Assembly (NCBI RefSeq): GCF_001482305.1
Contig: NZ_LOHP01000075.1
Span: 1-48,262, forward strand
Source of the DNA: Leucobacter sp. G161
Lineage (GTDB): Bacteria; Actinomycetota; Actinomycetes; Actinomycetales; Microbacteriaceae
Length of the DNA: 48,262 bases
Direction: 5' to 3'
Shown here: one piece after another, positions 35,583 through 45,166 of the stretch
Position numbering within the stretch: position 1 is the first letter of the stretch
Layout of the letters: the number at the start of each line of letters is the position of its first letter
Position numbers and translations under genes: made by a program
Notes under the pieces: model-generated
The model's input: the letters and a program-made list of their open reading frames with translations, nothing else
Databases searched by the model: none
What the model was told of the DNA's origin: nothing

Positions 35583-36585
35583 GGTTCTCCCCCTTCTTCG
35601 TCGGCGTTGCGTCGTCTTCGGATTCCGCAACGTCTGCGTCCTCCGCTTCCACGATCTCCGCCTCGGTCACCTCTTCAGGATCGGAATCCACCGCCTCAAT
35701 GTCGGCAGCCTCAGCGGTGTCGTCTTCTGCGACAACCTCGGCGGTAATGACTTCCTCACCGGTGTCGTCAGTCGGCTCCACCGTCACGGCCTCGGCCGGT
35801 TCGGCGCCTTCGATCGCTGGCGTGTTCGCTACGCTGCCACGCTTCGGAGCGGCGGTCAGTTCAGCGGCACCCTTCGGCGACTTCCGCGAGCCACCGAAGA
35901 GATTCCGGACGCCGAGCAGCGGGCCGCTGCGGCCACGCCGCGGGCCGAGTGCTCGCTTGTCCCGGTCGAACGCGATGAGGTAGAGCACTGCTCCAAGCGC
36001 AGCAAAGAGTCCGCCTGCTGCAAGCAGCGGGCCGGCCCACGGCGTGGCCCGATCCTGCACCCAGACGAGCGCCGCTCCCTTGGGCAGGGGCTCAGCCCCT
36101 GATCCGGCGATCACGATCGACTGCTCGCCGACCGCTTCCACGGCCATCCGCGAGACACCCTCGTCGCCGGAGCGCTCATCGAGCCACAGATCGCTGCCGC
36201 GCGGGTCGAGCGGCACTGCGTTGCCCTCGTCGTCAAGCGTCAGCGCGTCCGTGGTCGGGGCGGTGCCACTCACCGGCGTGCTCACCACGGATTGGGTCGC
36301 GGGATCGATGGTGAGTTCGACATGGTCGAATGGCTCAAGCCATGCCTCGGCGTCGCGGGTGTTGGCGAGCGCGGAAAACGCAGCGTCGCCACGCATGACC
36401 ACATTCGCTTGGCCTTGGACCCTCGCGAGTTCCGACACGTCGAGCACAGCGTATGGCGCGTCCGTCTCTGCTGTGATCGGGTACACGATCTCTGAAGGGC
36501 CAGCGAGGAACGTACGCTGGCCTATTCCGAGCAGCAACAACACCCCCGAAATGGCCAGCGCCACAATGGCTAGGACGTATCTCAC
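35572..36585 (-). CDS. two-span membrane protein with acidic tail, unknown function
   Basis: 337 aa. One hydrophobic helix at the N-terminus (residues 4-24), an extracytoplasmic domain, a second helix (about 186-205), then a basic stretch KRALGPRRGRSG and a C-terminal tail of about 90 residues very rich in Glu, Asp, Ala and Thr. No enzyme motif. Co-encoded with the overlapping lipoprotein gene; together they may form an envelope complex. Divergent from the giant coiled-coil gene, with a 206-bp spacer between them. Confidence 0.75.
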   Translation of the reverse strand: MRYVLAIVALAISGVLLLLGIGQRTFLAGPSEIVYPITAETDAPYAVLDVSELARVQGQANVVMRGDAAFSALANTRDAEAWLEPFDHVELTIDPATQSVVSTPVSGTAPTTDALTLDDEGNAVPLDPRGSDLWLDERSGDEGVSRMAVEAVGEQSIVIAGSGAEPLPKGAALVWVQDRATPWAGPLLAAGGLFAALGAVLYLIAFDRDKRALGPRRGRSGPLLGVRNLFGGSRKSPKGAAELTAAPKRGSVANTPAIEGAEPAEAVTVEPTDDTGEEVITAEVVAEDDTAEAADIEAVDSDPEEVTEAEIVEAEDADVAESEDDATPTKKGENHAE

Positions 36586-36791
36586 CGAGTTCCTCCAGAG
36601 GTCCGATCAGTAGCCGCGCAAGCGCGCAGCATGTATCAACCGTATAACGGTACCCGAGCTTCCGGGGTGACCGCTGCGCAGCACATAAATAAAGCTGCCA
36701 GTTGTGAACGACTATCATAGGAGAGTCCGCCTACAACATGGCTGCGCTGTTCACTCTCGGCGCACGCCTGATCATTTTTATCGGAGGGTCC

Positions 36792-39692
36792 GTGACCGAC
36801 TCAGCACAGCAGTTTAGTCCTGCGTTCCGCGGATACAAGCGCGAGGAGGTGGACGAACGGGTCAGCGCCCTCAGCGGACACATCGGAACGCTGCAGTCCC
36901 ATCTCGAGTCGCTCCAGGCCGCACACCGCCAGTCGGTGAACGCAGAGCAGGAACAGCGGCAGCTCATCGCAGACCTTCAGGCCCAGGTTGCCGAGCTCGG
37001 CGCCTCCGGTTATTCGGGTCTCGGCCTGCGAGTCGAGCGAAGCCTGCAGTACGCCGAGCAGCACGCGCAGGGCCTGATGGCGCAGGCCGACCTTGACGCG
37101 AACAAGATCCGGCAGTCCAGCGAAGCCGAGAGCACCCGCCTCCTCACACAGGCGCAGGCCCGAGCTGACGAGCTTCTCAGTTCTGCGAACGAGCAGGCCG
37201 AGATCATGATCCAGAGCGCTCGCTCCGATGCAGCGCGGCAGGGCCACGACCTCAACGCAGAACGGGAGCGGCTGATCGCTGAAGCGCAGGCCGCTGCCGC
37301 GCAAACGCTCTCCGCCGCACAGCTGCAGTCGGAAACACTGCTCGAGACATCTGATCGCGACGCTCGTGCGCGGCTCGCGCAGGCAGAGGCCGAAGCGGAG
37401 CGCCTCGTGAGCGCTGCGCAGGAATCCGCTGCGCAGCTTCGGTCAGAGACCGAGGCTGCTTCAACGAGCTTTGTCCGGCAGAAGGACGACTACGAGCGCG
37501 AGGCCGCCGCCGAGCGCGCGCGACTGCAGCACGAAACTGAGCGCAGCCGCGCCGAGTTCGAGGCGAAGCGACACTCCGATGAGGCGGCGTTGGAGGCGCA
37601 CTACACCGAGCTCGAGCGCACACTCACCTCGGAGGTCGACGCCCAGCGTCGCGCGTTGACCACGGAGATCGAGACACTTCGTGAGCGCATCGCTGAGGAG
37701 CGGCAGACGCACGAGGCGACGATTCGCGAAGAGCGCGAACAGCACGACCGAGCCATTGCGAGCGAGCGCGAACAGCACGATGCCCGCGTCACGCAGGAGC
37801 GCGAAGAACTGTCAATGCGGATCGCTCGCGACCTCGAAGCACAGAACGCGGAAATCACGACGCTCGCGACCCAGGCCGAGCGCGAACGCGAACGCACTGC
37901 CGCGCAATTCGCCACTGAACGTGAACGCGAACGCACTGCATTTGATGAGCAGCTCTCCACCGAGCGGGCGGACCATGACGGACTGATCGCCAGCGAGCGG
38001 AGCGCACACGAGGAGCGCATCGCTCGCGAGCGGATGGAGCACGATACGCAGCTCTCGCGTGAGCTTGAGCAGCACGAAGCGGTACTCGCCGAGTCACGCG
38101 CGTCCCATGACACGCAGATCGCCGAAGAACGTTCGGCGCACGACGAGCAGATCGCGAACGAGCGCGCAGCGCACGACGAGCAGATCCTCGATGAGCGCAC
38201 CGCACACGAGGCACGCATCGCCGATGAGTGCACCGCACACGAGGCACGCATCGCGCAGGAGAGCGCCGATCACAGTGATCGGATCGCACACGAAAGCGCT
38301 GCACACGCCGACCGGATCGCTGCCGAAAGCCAGGCGCACGAGGCTCGCCTCAGCACGGAACGCACCGAACACGATGCCCGTATCTCCGAAGAAGTTGCAC
38401 AGCACGAGACGACGCTTGCCGCTGAGGTGGACGCGCACCAGAGCCAGCTGTCCGGCGAGCGCACCACACACGATGAGCGGATCCGGGCCGAGCGGAGCGC
38501 ACACGAAGAGCGGATCCAGAACGAACTCGGCGCGCACCAGGATCGCCTCATCGCAGAGTGGGAGCAGCACCGCTCGCGGATCGACGCCGAGTCGCTCGAG
38601 CAGCAGGAGCTCCTCGACGCCGCCCGGAACGCGCACGAGGACGAACTCCGTGAGCTTCGCGCCGCGCAGGAGCTCGCTCTCGCCGACGAACGAGCGACGC
38701 ACGAGGCCACGCTGTCGGACGAGGCAACCGTGCAACAGGAACGGCTCGCCGCGCAGCGAATCGCGCACGAGCAGCAGATCGCGGACGAGACAGCGGCATT
38801 CGAAGAGAAGCTCCGAATCAACCGTGACGATTCCGCAGAGAAGCTCGCAATCGAACGTGAATCGCTCGGCATGCGCATCGACCGTGAACGGCAGGCCCTC
38901 GAGGACGAGCTGCGTCGCACCCGCGAAGAGCAGGCACGCGAGCTCGCAACCGCGGCCGAGCAGCACGCGGTGGACCTCACGAACGAGCGTGAGGCCGCCG
39001 AGGCAGCGATTGCACGCGAGGTCGCGGCCCAGCGCGCTGCGGTGACCGAAGAGACCACGCTCCTCCGCGCCGACACCATCGCCGAGCTCGCGGAGCTGCG
39101 CGCAGCCGAAACTGCGGACCTGGCGCAGCTTCGCGCCGAGACCGACGATGAGGTGCGAGCCAAGCGGGAAGCACTCGAGCAGGATACTCGCGAGACGGCA
39201 ACCAGTCTTGCTGCGCAGCGCGAAGCGCTCGAGGCCGAGCTCTCGACCCGCCAGCATGAGGCAGCGGAAACGACGCGCGGCCAGCTTGAGTCGGCCCGGT
39301 CAGAGCTCGCCACCCTGCAGACGCAGCTCACCGATGCTCGCGAAGAGCACCAGCGACTCGTCAGCGCAGCACAGCAGGACGCGGCTCAGATCCGCGCGAA
39401 CGCTGAGCGCCAGGCCGGCGAGATCGTTGTCGAGGCCGAACAGCGAGCCCAAACCACCTGGGTTGATGCAGAGAACCGTGCGACCAAGGTGCTCGCAGCA
39501 GCTGAGGATCGGATGACGCAGCTCAAGGTCGAGCGCGGTGCTGTCGCTCGCTACTTCGAGAGCCTCGGAGAGGTGCTCGGCAATGCGCAGAAAATGAACA
39601 CCGTCGCCGAGAATTTCGTCGAGCGAACAGTGACCGACACGGGCGGCGCTCCCGCGGCGCCTGAGACCGCGCACGGGCCCAGCGAAGACTAG
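36792..39692 (+). CDS. giant hendecad coiled-coil protein, Scy/DivIVA-like cytoskeletal protein
   Basis: 966 aa. The N-terminus FSPAFRGYKREEVDERVSAL resembles the DivIVA membrane-binding head (FRGY-REEVD). It is followed by heptad-type coiled coil and then by 39 consecutive 11-residue repeats (see separate entry), ending in a short head-like segment and a low-complexity tail. Architecture recalls Streptomyces Scy, which organises polar growth. The GTG at 36792 follows GGAGGG; the 18 codons upstream are not needed. The likely role is a polar or septal scaffold. Not assigned a symbol because Scy is defined in Streptomyces. Confidence 0.82.
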   Translation: MTDSAQQFSPAFRGYKREEVDERVSALSGHIGTLQSHLESLQAAHRQSVNAEQEQRQLIADLQAQVAELGASGYSGLGLRVERSLQYAEQHAQGLMAQADLDANKIRQSSEAESTRLLTQAQARADELLSSANEQAEIMIQSARSDAARQGHDLNAERERLIAEAQAAAAQTLSAAQLQSETLLETSDRDARARLAQAEAEAERLVSAAQESAAQLRSETEAASTSFVRQKDDYEREAAAERARLQHETERSRAEFEAKRHSDEAALEAHYTELERTLTSEVDAQRRALTTEIETLRERIAEERQTHEATIREEREQHDRAIASEREQHDARVTQEREELSMRIARDLEAQNAEITTLATQAERERERTAAQFATERERERTAFDEQLSTERADHDGLIASERSAHEERIARERMEHDTQLSRELEQHEAVLAESRASHDTQIAEERSAHDEQIANERAAHDEQILDERTAHEARIADECTAHEARIAQESADHSDRIAHESAAHADRIAAESQAHEARLSTERTEHDARISEEVAQHETTLAAEVDAHQSQLSGERTTHDERIRAERSAHEERIQNELGAHQDRLIAEWEQHRSRIDAESLEQQELLDAARNAHEDELRELRAAQELALADERATHEATLSDEATVQQERLAAQRIAHEQQIADETAAFEEKLRINRDDSAEKLAIERESLGMRIDRERQALEDELRRTREEQARELATAAEQHAVDLTNEREAAEAAIAREVAAQRAAVTEETTLLRADTIAELAELRAAETADLAQLRAETDDEVRAKREALEQDTRETATSLAAQREALEAELSTRQHEAAETTRGQLESARSELATLQTQLTDAREEHQRLVSAAQQDAAQIRANAERQAGEIVVEAEQRAQTTWVDAENRATKVLAAAEDRMTQLKVERGAVARYFESLGEVLGNAQKMNTVAENFVERTVTDTGGAPAAPETAHGPSED
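37962..39248 (+). repeat. 39 uninterrupted hendecad codon repeats inside the coiled-coil gene
   Basis: 1287 bases encode 39 blocks of exactly 11 residues without a break. Consensus is E-R-x-x-H-x-x-x-I/L-x-x, for example ERSAHDEQIAN, ERTAHEARIAD, ERTTHDERIRA. Histidine occupies position five in most of the first 20 blocks and is rarer later. At the DNA level the 33-base units are diverged, so it is an old protein repeat rather than a recent tandem expansion. Confidence 0.88.
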
Positions 39693-39698
39693 TCGCCG

Positions 39699-39735
39699 GC
39701 GGGAGGGCGCGGATAACTGTCCGCGCCCATCCCGC
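39699..39735 (+). terminator. terminator of the coiled-coil gene
   Basis: GCGGGAGGGCGCGGA (39699-39713) pairs with 39720-39735, with a single bulged A, around TAACTG. It starts seven bases after the stop codon. No clear T-tract. Confidence 0.5.
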
Positions 39736-39813
39736 TGGCCCGTCATCGCTTATTCCGCCTGAATACGGCACGCCGAGGGGCGCCGGCTAGCCGCGACTGG
39801 CAAGATATTACCC

Positions 39814-40344
39814 ATGACACTCACGGCGGCAGCAGACGGTTCAGCACTCGGAAACCCCGGCCCCGCAGGCTGGGCGTGGGTCATCGACAAGGAGCAGTGG
39901 CGTGCCGGCGGCTGGCCGCGCGCCACCAACAATCAGGGCGAGCTCATGGCGGTGCTCGATCTGCTCCACGCAACCGCCGCACGCGACGAACCGTTGCACA
40001 TCCTCTGCGACAGCCAGTACGTCATCAACTCGGTGACGCAGTGGATGCCTGGCTGGAAGCGGCGAGGCTGGCGCAAAGCCGACGGCAAACCGGTGCTCAA
40101 CCGGGAGCTCCTCGAGTCCATCGATACTGCACTTGTCGGTCGCACGGTCACGTTTGAGTGGGTTAAGGGCCACGCAGGCCACCCGCTCAATGAGGCAGCG
40201 GACGATCGCGCGCGTGCGGCCGCAGAGGCGTTCCAGCGGCAGGCTCAGCCGAACCATGGGCCCGGTCTCGCAGGCGCCGCAGCTTCTCCCGAAGTGCCTC
40301 TCGAGAGCGCAAGCACGCAGCAGGCGCCTCCGACGCTCTTCTAA
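39814..40344 (+). CDS. rnhA: ribonuclease H (type I)
   Basis: 176 aa. Acidic site Asp8 (ADGSALGNPGPAGW), Glu43 (NNQGELMAV), Asp66 (CDSQYVI) and Asp130 (NEAADDRAR), with GHAGHPLNE before it. Length is that of RNase HI with a C-terminal extension of about 35 residues rich in Ala/Pro. Degrades RNA in RNA-DNA hybrids such as R-loops. Its 3' end converges with the small zinc-motif gene 7 bp away. Confidence 0.92.
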   Translation: MTLTAAADGSALGNPGPAGWAWVIDKEQWRAGGWPRATNNQGELMAVLDLLHATAARDEPLHILCDSQYVINSVTQWMPGWKRRGWRKADGKPVLNRELLESIDTALVGRTVTFEWVKGHAGHPLNEAADDRARAAAEAFQRQAQPNHGPGLAGAAASPEVPLESASTQQAPPTLF

Positions 40345-40351
40345 GCAGGCG

Positions 40352-40648
40352 TCACCTGCCGCGCCAGCAGTGGGCGTGGAAGTGTCTCCTATCGCGAACG
40401 GCAACCTCGTCGCCGAACAGATGATCCGCTGGCCAGGCCACTACGTGCGCCTGGCCAACAGGTACATCGGTGCCGCACTCGGGGCAACGGTACGCCTTCT
40501 CGGCCCGATGCGCGGGAATGTCTCTCACGAACCATTCGCCACCGCGCAGCGACTCCTTCCGCGCTCCCCCATAGGCGAGTCGCGTGACGTCACGCTGTGG
40601 GCCCTGCGCGGCTCGCTGATATTTATTCGGGCCGCGTCCTCGAGCCAC
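40352..40648 (-). CDS. small protein with CxxC/HxxxC zinc-like motif
   Basis: 98 aa. The C-terminal half has YRCPECGTDVPVGQAHVVAWP and RRHFHAHCW, a probable zinc site. The N-terminus is basic (MARGRGPNKYQR). Resembles a conserved actinobacterial hypothetical protein. GTG start at 40648 lies three bases after the stop of the upstream transglycosylase gene, suggesting coupling. Function unknown; nucleic-acid binding is plausible. Confidence 0.68.
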   Translation of the reverse strand: MARGRGPNKYQRAAQGPQRDVTRLAYGGARKESLRGGEWFVRDIPAHRAEKAYRCPECGTDVPVGQAHVVAWPADHLFGDEVAVRDRRHFHAHCWRGR

Positions 40649-40651
40649 GGC

Positions 40652-41275
40652 TTACCACCAGTTGTTGGCGAGCCAGAAGTCGTATGCTCCCGACCAGCTA
40701 CCGTACCGGTCGGTGGCGTAGCCGTTCGCCCAGCGCAGGTTGTCGACAGGGTCGTAGCCGCTACCGGGTACCTTGCTGCAGGGAAGCGCCTGGATCAGTC
40801 CACACGCGCCCGATGAAGGGTTCGTGGCGTTCGGGTTCCAGCCGCTTTCCTTCTGGGCGATGAAGTCGACAAAGCCCCAGTTGCCCTCAGCGATACCAGC
40901 TGCAGCCATCCACTCCGCGGGTGAGCCGCCTCCCTCGTAGCGCGGGGGCGCGGCCGGGGTGGCAGGCGCAGCAGTCTCGCCGGCCGAAGGCTCGTCGGTC
41001 TTGACCGGTTCTGGCTCGGGCTTGGGCTTCGGGTCTGGCAGCTTCTCGATGGGCACCTCGGGAAGCACGAAATCGTCGGCAGGGTCCACGTTCGGCACGA
41101 ACTCTTGGAAGAGGCGGTCATCCAGCGTCGACGCAGGCACAACTTCAGCATTTGCGTCGGTCAGGGTCATAGGCGCAACCGCCGCGCCGCCGAGAAGCAC
41201 AGCTACTGCAGAGACCGCTAGTGGCGCACGAAGGCGGGTCCAACGTCGGGTGGGGGTTGTCGTCTGAGTACTCAC
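40652..41275 (-). CDS. secreted transglycosylase/Rpf-like protein
   Basis: 207 aa. Signal peptide (basic N-terminus, LAVSAVAVLLGGAAVAP, cleavage near ANA) followed by a Pro/Glu-rich linker KPKPEPEP and a C-terminal lysozyme-like domain: FIAQKESGWNPNATNPSSGACGLIQALPCSKVPG with a Glu in QKESGWN as candidate catalytic acid, then YDPVDNLRWANGYATDRYGSW and the terminal LANNWW. It probably cleaves peptidoglycan outside the cell. The gene order with the zinc-motif gene is on the same strand. Confidence 0.82.
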   Translation of the reverse strand: MSTQTTTPTRRWTRLRAPLAVSAVAVLLGGAAVAPMTLTDANAEVVPASTLDDRLFQEFVPNVDPADDFVLPEVPIEKLPDPKPKPEPEPVKTDEPSAGETAAPATPAAPPRYEGGGSPAEWMAAAGIAEGNWGFVDFIAQKESGWNPNATNPSSGACGLIQALPCSKVPGSGYDPVDNLRWANGYATDRYGSWSGAYDFWLANNWW

Positions 41276-41331
41276 AATGTAACGATTCTATCTCAGCAGG
41301 GCTCGGAAGCCAAGGGCGGACACCTGAGGGT

Positions 41332-41898
41332 CTACCGGGTGGACAGGATGATGTCGACGAGCGCATCGAGCAGGGCGTCAACCTGCGCTTCGTCGTAGCC
41401 GCGCCACTCGGGGTGGAAGACCACTTCGCGCACTTCGCCAGGAGTCACGGAGATCTCGCGATTCGCGAACATCTTGCCGATCCGATCGAGGAACGCGTCG
41501 ACCTGTGAGCGCCGGTACCCGAGCGCAAAAACACCCCGGCGACGGAAGCGCTTGCCGCGAGGCCGCCCGATGCGGCCACGCACGTCGGAGAGCAACGCGC
41601 GCGCCTCTCGCCACCACTCGTCCTCGCCCTGCTCACGAACCACGGCGCGTCGTTCACGCTCGAAGAACACGTCCTCGAGCCGATCGAGCGCCGCGTCGAC
41701 GTGTCGCGGCGAGTAGCCTTTGCGCTGCATCTTAAAGGCAAGGCTGCGGACGTCCTCGGCGGTGAGCTCCGGGGCCCCACCCTCCTCGTACGCGGCACGA
41801 GCCCGGTCAAGGAACGCATCGACCTGGTCCGGTCGGTACCCCTTCTCGCGACCGCTGGTGAGCGGGAAGGGACTCTCAATATCTGACGAGTGGTTCAT
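41332..41898 (-). CDS. protein with four DivIVA-type motifs
   Basis: 188 aa containing four copies of a DivIVA-head-like unit: GYRPDQVDAFLDRARAAY, GYSPRHVDAALDRLEDVF, GYRRSQVDAFLDRIGKMF and GYDEAQVDALLDALVDII. Each is GYxxxQVDAxLDR plus a helix. DivIVA proteins sense curvature and guide polar growth. The start overlaps the cdsA stop by four bases, so it is the last gene of that group on the minus strand. Confidence 0.8.
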   Translation of the reverse strand: MNHSSDIESPFPLTSGREKGYRPDQVDAFLDRARAAYEEGGAPELTAEDVRSLAFKMQRKGYSPRHVDAALDRLEDVFFERERRAVVREQGEDEWWREARALLSDVRGRIGRPRGKRFRRRGVFALGYRRSQVDAFLDRIGKMFANREISVTPGEVREVVFHPEWRGYDEAQVDALLDALVDIILSTR

Positions 41899-42815
41899 GA
41901 CAGTACTCCGAGCATCAGCGCGAGGCCGTACGCGACAACAGTAGAGGGCAGCAGCGAATCCAGCCGGTCAAGCAGTCCGCCGTGTCCCGGGATCCAGTTG
42001 CTCATGTCCTTGACGTTGAGGTCGCGCTTAATGAGAGACTCCGTGAGGTCTCCCCCGGTCGCTGTCAGGAGAACAAGCACACCGAAGATAAGGCCGATCC
42101 ACCACGGCTGGCCGAGCGCGGTGATCGCAATGACGATGCCAGCCACGACGGCGGCAACCGCGGCCCCGGCGAACCCTTCCCAGGTTTTGTTCGGGCTGAT
42201 CCGCGGTGTCATCTTGTGTTTGCCGAGAGTCACGCCCGCGGCGTACGCGCCGATGTCAACCGAGACGGTGATGAGTACGAGGGCGAACACCCACCATTCG
42301 CCGTCTGGCGCTGCACGCAACAAAATGGCGAAGCTGCCAAGGAACGGCACGTAGACAAGCGTGAAGAGTCCAGAGAAAATATCCCGGATCAGGGTCTTCG
42401 GCTCGACCAGTGTGCGTGCAGTTGCACCCTCGATGAGGCGCCAGATCGTCAGCATCGCCGACGCGGCGAAGAGACTGAGCAGCAGGCCCTCGGCACCGTA
42501 GAAATACGCCGCCGCGACCATGCCCAAGCCGCCGATGGCGACGCCAATACGCGGAACGCGCCGGCCCGCTACGCGGAACGCGGTAGCGAGCTCGACAACG
42601 CCAACGCCAACGAGGAGGGCGATAAACCCTGCGAACAGGGCTTCCCAAAACAACAGGCTCCCCAGGAACACTGCCGCGAGCAACAGCCCCACGCCGATCG
42701 CGAGGAACAGGTTGCGGCCTGCCTTCTCTTCAATTCGCGCGTTGGTCGCCTCGAGCTGAGCACGCGTCGAATCGAGGTGTGCTCGAATCTCCTCGCGACG
42801 CCCTCCCCCTGACAT
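41895..42815 (-). CDS. cdsA: phosphatidate cytidylyltransferase
   Basis: 306 aa, about eight membrane helices. The C-terminal CDP-diacylglycerol synthase signature is present: GGDLTESLIKRDLNVKDMSNWIPGHGGLLDRLDSL. The N-terminus (about 40 residues, EEIRAHLDSTRAQLEATNARIEEKAG) is a soluble helical extension. Makes CDP-diacylglycerol for phospholipids. It lies five bases downstream of frr. Confidence 0.94.
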   Translation of the reverse strand: MSGGGRREEIRAHLDSTRAQLEATNARIEEKAGRNLFLAIGVGLLLAAVFLGSLLFWEALFAGFIALLVGVGVVELATAFRVAGRRVPRIGVAIGGLGMVAAAYFYGAEGLLLSLFAASAMLTIWRLIEGATARTLVEPKTLIRDIFSGLFTLVYVPFLGSFAILLRAAPDGEWWVFALVLITVSVDIGAYAAGVTLGKHKMTPRISPNKTWEGFAGAAVAAVVAGIVIAITALGQPWWIGLIFGVLVLLTATGGDLTESLIKRDLNVKDMSNWIPGHGGLLDRLDSLLPSTVVAYGLALMLGVLS

Positions 42816-42820
42816 ATGGA

Positions 42821-43375
42821 TCAGACTTCCAGGAGCTCGGCTTCTTTACGCTTGAACGCGTCGTCCACCTGATCGGTGAACTGCTTCGTCAGCGCTTCGA
42901 GCTCCTTCTCAGCGCGAGCGACGTCGTCTTCGCCAACCTCGCTCTTCAGGGCATCAAGGTCGTCCTTCGCGCTACGGCGCACGTTGCGTACCGCGACGCG
43001 TGCGTCCTCAGCTCGGGTCTTCACGATCTTCACGAACTCCTTGCGGCGTTCCTGGGTGAGCTCGGGAAGGGTCACCCGGATGACGTTCCCGTCGTTCGTG
43101 GGGTTCGCGCCGAGGTTGTGCATGTCGCGGATCGCCTGCTCGATGCCCTTCATCGCGCCCTTGTCGTAGGGAGTGATGATGAGGCTACGCGCGTCCTGGT
43201 TCGCGACGGCCGCAAGCTGCGGCAGCGGCGTCGGCGTGCCGTAGTAGTCGACCATGAGGTTCTGAAGCAGTGCGGGATTCGCACGGCCAGTGCGCACCGT
43301 CGCAAACGACTCCTTAGCTGCCTCAACAGCCTTGTTCATTCGTTCCTTCGCGTCTGCAAAGACTTCTTCGATCAC
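42821..43375 (-). CDS. frr: ribosome recycling factor
   Basis: 184 aa with the standard text: [75 protein letters not shown] and a helical C-terminus. GTG start at 43375 with GGAGGAGA upstream. Splits ribosomes after termination. In the usual order with pyrH and cdsA. Confidence 0.96.
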   Translation of the reverse strand: MIEEVFADAKERMNKAVEAAKESFATVRTGRANPALLQNLMVDYYGTPTPLPQLAAVANQDARSLIITPYDKGAMKGIEQAIRDMHNLGANPTNDGNVIRVTLPELTQERRKEFVKIVKTRAEDARVAVRNVRRSAKDDLDALKSEVGEDDVARAEKELEALTKQFTDQVDDAFKRKEAELLEV

Positions 43376-43444
43376 GCTGCGTCTCCTCCACGACTCCCTG
43401 CCACCCCGGCCGGGGCAGCATCGGCTTTTTGCAATACTTCGAGT

Positions 43445-44164
43445 TTAGCGGTGCACCAGGGTGCCGAGCTTCTCGCCACGGAGCGCGGCGGTGACATTGC
43501 CCGCTGGCTCCATCCCGAATACGCGCATCGGCATGCCGTTGTCCATGCACAGGCTGAACGCCGTCGAGTCGACGACCTTGAGGCCCTGCATGAGCGCCTC
43601 GTTGTAGGTGATGTCGCTGATGAGTGTCGCGTTCGGATCGATCGCGGGGTCAGCCGTGTACACGCCGTCGACGCCGTTCTTCGCGACGAGCACCTCGTCT
43701 GCGTAGATCTCGAGCGCGCGCTGCGCCGACACCGTGTCGGTCGAGAAGTACGGGAGCCCTGCACCGGCTCCGAAAATCACGACGCGCCCCTTCTCCATGT
43801 GACGGATCGCGCGAAGCGGAATGTAGGTCTCGGCAACCTGCGTCATGGTGATCGCTGACTGCACGCGTGTTTCCACGCCAGCCTGTTCCAGGAAGTCCTG
43901 GAGCGCGAGCGCGTTCATCACGGTTCCAAGCATGCCCATGTAGTCAGCACGGCCACGGTCCATACCGCGCTGCGAGAGCTCCGCGCCGCGGAAGAAGTTT
44001 CCGCCGCCGACAACGATCGCGACCTCGGCATCGTCCATCGAGGCGGCGATCTCGCGTGCGATCTGGCTCACCACGTCGGGGTTGACCCCGAGGGTGCCTC
44101 CGCCGAATGCCTCACCCGATAGCTTGAGCAGTACCCTGCGCTTACGATTGCTCTGGTCGGACAT
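43445..44164 (-). CDS. pyrH: UMP kinase
   Basis: 239 aa. [41 protein letters not shown] and [14 protein letters not shown] are characteristic. I chose the ATG at 44164 because AAGGAGA lies four to five bases upstream; 17 in-frame codons before it are not supported. Phosphorylates UMP to UDP. Confidence 0.95.
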   Translation of the reverse strand: MSDQSNRKRRVLLKLSGEAFGGGTLGVNPDVVSQIAREIAASMDDAEVAIVVGGGNFFRGAELSQRGMDRGRADYMGMLGTVMNALALQDFLEQAGVETRVQSAITMTQVAETYIPLRAIRHMEKGRVVIFGAGAGLPYFSTDTVSAQRALEIYADEVLVAKNGVDGVYTADPAIDPNATLISDITYNEALMQGLKVVDSTAFSLCMDNGMPMRVFGMEPAGNVTAALRGEKLGTLVHR

Positions 44165-44277
44165 CCGTCTCCTTCGTAAAATCTCTTGCCGGCATCCCGG
44201 CGCTTGCCCCGGCACTCAGGCCGAGATTCGCGGGCGCTAGCTCGCTCAACACAACAGCTTAGCGCCCACACAGCACA

Positions 44278-44304
44278 AAACCCGGGTCGCGAGGACCCGG
44301 GTTT
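44278..44304 (-). terminator. tsf terminator
   Basis: AAACCCGGGTC (44278-44288) pairs with GACCCGGGTTT (44294-44304) around GCGAG, 11 bp after the tsf stop. On the minus strand the stem ends in four T residues. Confidence 0.75.
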
Positions 44305-44315
44305 CGTGTGTGATG

Positions 44316-45146
44316 TTAGGCGCCCACCTTGCAGCGGGTGAAGCCGGTCACCTTGATGCCAGCTGCCTCAGCAACCTTTGCAACATCGCGCTTGTCAGCG
44401 TCGAGTGCGTGCACCTGCTCGTTGAGCACGACCTGCTTGAAGAACGCGTTCAGGCGACCCTCAACGATCTTCGGGAGCGCAGCCTCAGGCTTGCCCTCGT
44501 TCTTCGAGATCTCGGTGACGATCTCGCGCTCCTTGTCGACGTCGGCCGCGGGGACCTCGTCGCGGTTCACGTACACCGGCTCAGCAAACGAGATGTGCTG
44601 GGCGATGCTCAGCGCAGCCTTGTCGTCTGCACCCTCGTAGCCGACAACAACGCCGATCTGCGGGGGCAGATCCTTCGAGGTGCGGTGGAGGTAGATTGCG
44701 GTACCGGGTGCCTCGATGCGAACAACGCGGCGGAGCACGATGCGCTCGCCGATGATCGCTGCCTCATCCGTGATGAGTGCGTCGACGGTCTTGTCGCCAG
44801 CGGGGGCAGCAAGTGCCTCCTCAGCCGACTTTGCGCCAGCGGCGACAACTGCGTCGAGCACCTGCTCCGACAGCGCGAGGAACTTCTCGTTCTTCGCAAC
44901 AAAGTCGGTCTCGCAGACGAGCTCGATCATCGTTGCAGCGCCTTCGCTCTGCTGTGCAGCAACGAGGCCTTCGCTCGCCTCACGGTCGCCGCGCTTCGCG
45001 ACGCCCTTGAGACCCTTGAGACGAAGAATCTCGATTGCCTTCTCGATGTCGCCCTCAGCTTCAACGAGAGCGTTCTTGCTGTCGACCATGCCGGCGCCGA
45101 GGCGCTCGCGCAGCTCCTTCACAGCGGCCATGCTTACTGCAGCCAT
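44316..45146 (-). CDS. tsf: elongation factor Ts
   Basis: 276 aa. VKELRERLGAGMVDSKNALVEAEGDIEKAIEILRLKGLKG and VCETDFVAKNEKFLAL are the defining motifs; the dimerisation part follows. Regenerates EF-Tu-GTP. AAGGAG before the ATG. Separated from the rpsB gene upstream by a hairpin (45167-45199). Confidence 0.96.
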   Translation of the reverse strand: MAAVSMAAVKELRERLGAGMVDSKNALVEAEGDIEKAIEILRLKGLKGVAKRGDREASEGLVAAQQSEGAATMIELVCETDFVAKNEKFLALSEQVLDAVVAAGAKSAEEALAAPAGDKTVDALITDEAAIIGERIVLRRVVRIEAPGTAIYLHRTSKDLPPQIGVVVGYEGADDKAALSIAQHISFAEPVYVNRDEVPAADVDKEREIVTEISKNEGKPEAALPKIVEGRLNAFFKQVVLNEQVHALDADKRDVAKVAEAAGIKVTGFTRCKVGA

Positions 45147-45166
45147 GTGTGACTCCTTGGGGTTTG

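Noticed and set aside
37962..39248. Tandem repeats as a possible CRISPR array
   Set aside because: The 33-base period is coding (11 residues), units are diverged and there are no unique spacers or cas genes.
38094..39257. Long minus-strand frames opposite the coiled-coil gene
   Set aside because: They arise from the regular codon pattern of the hendecads; Ser/Arg- or Leu/Val-rich with no starts.
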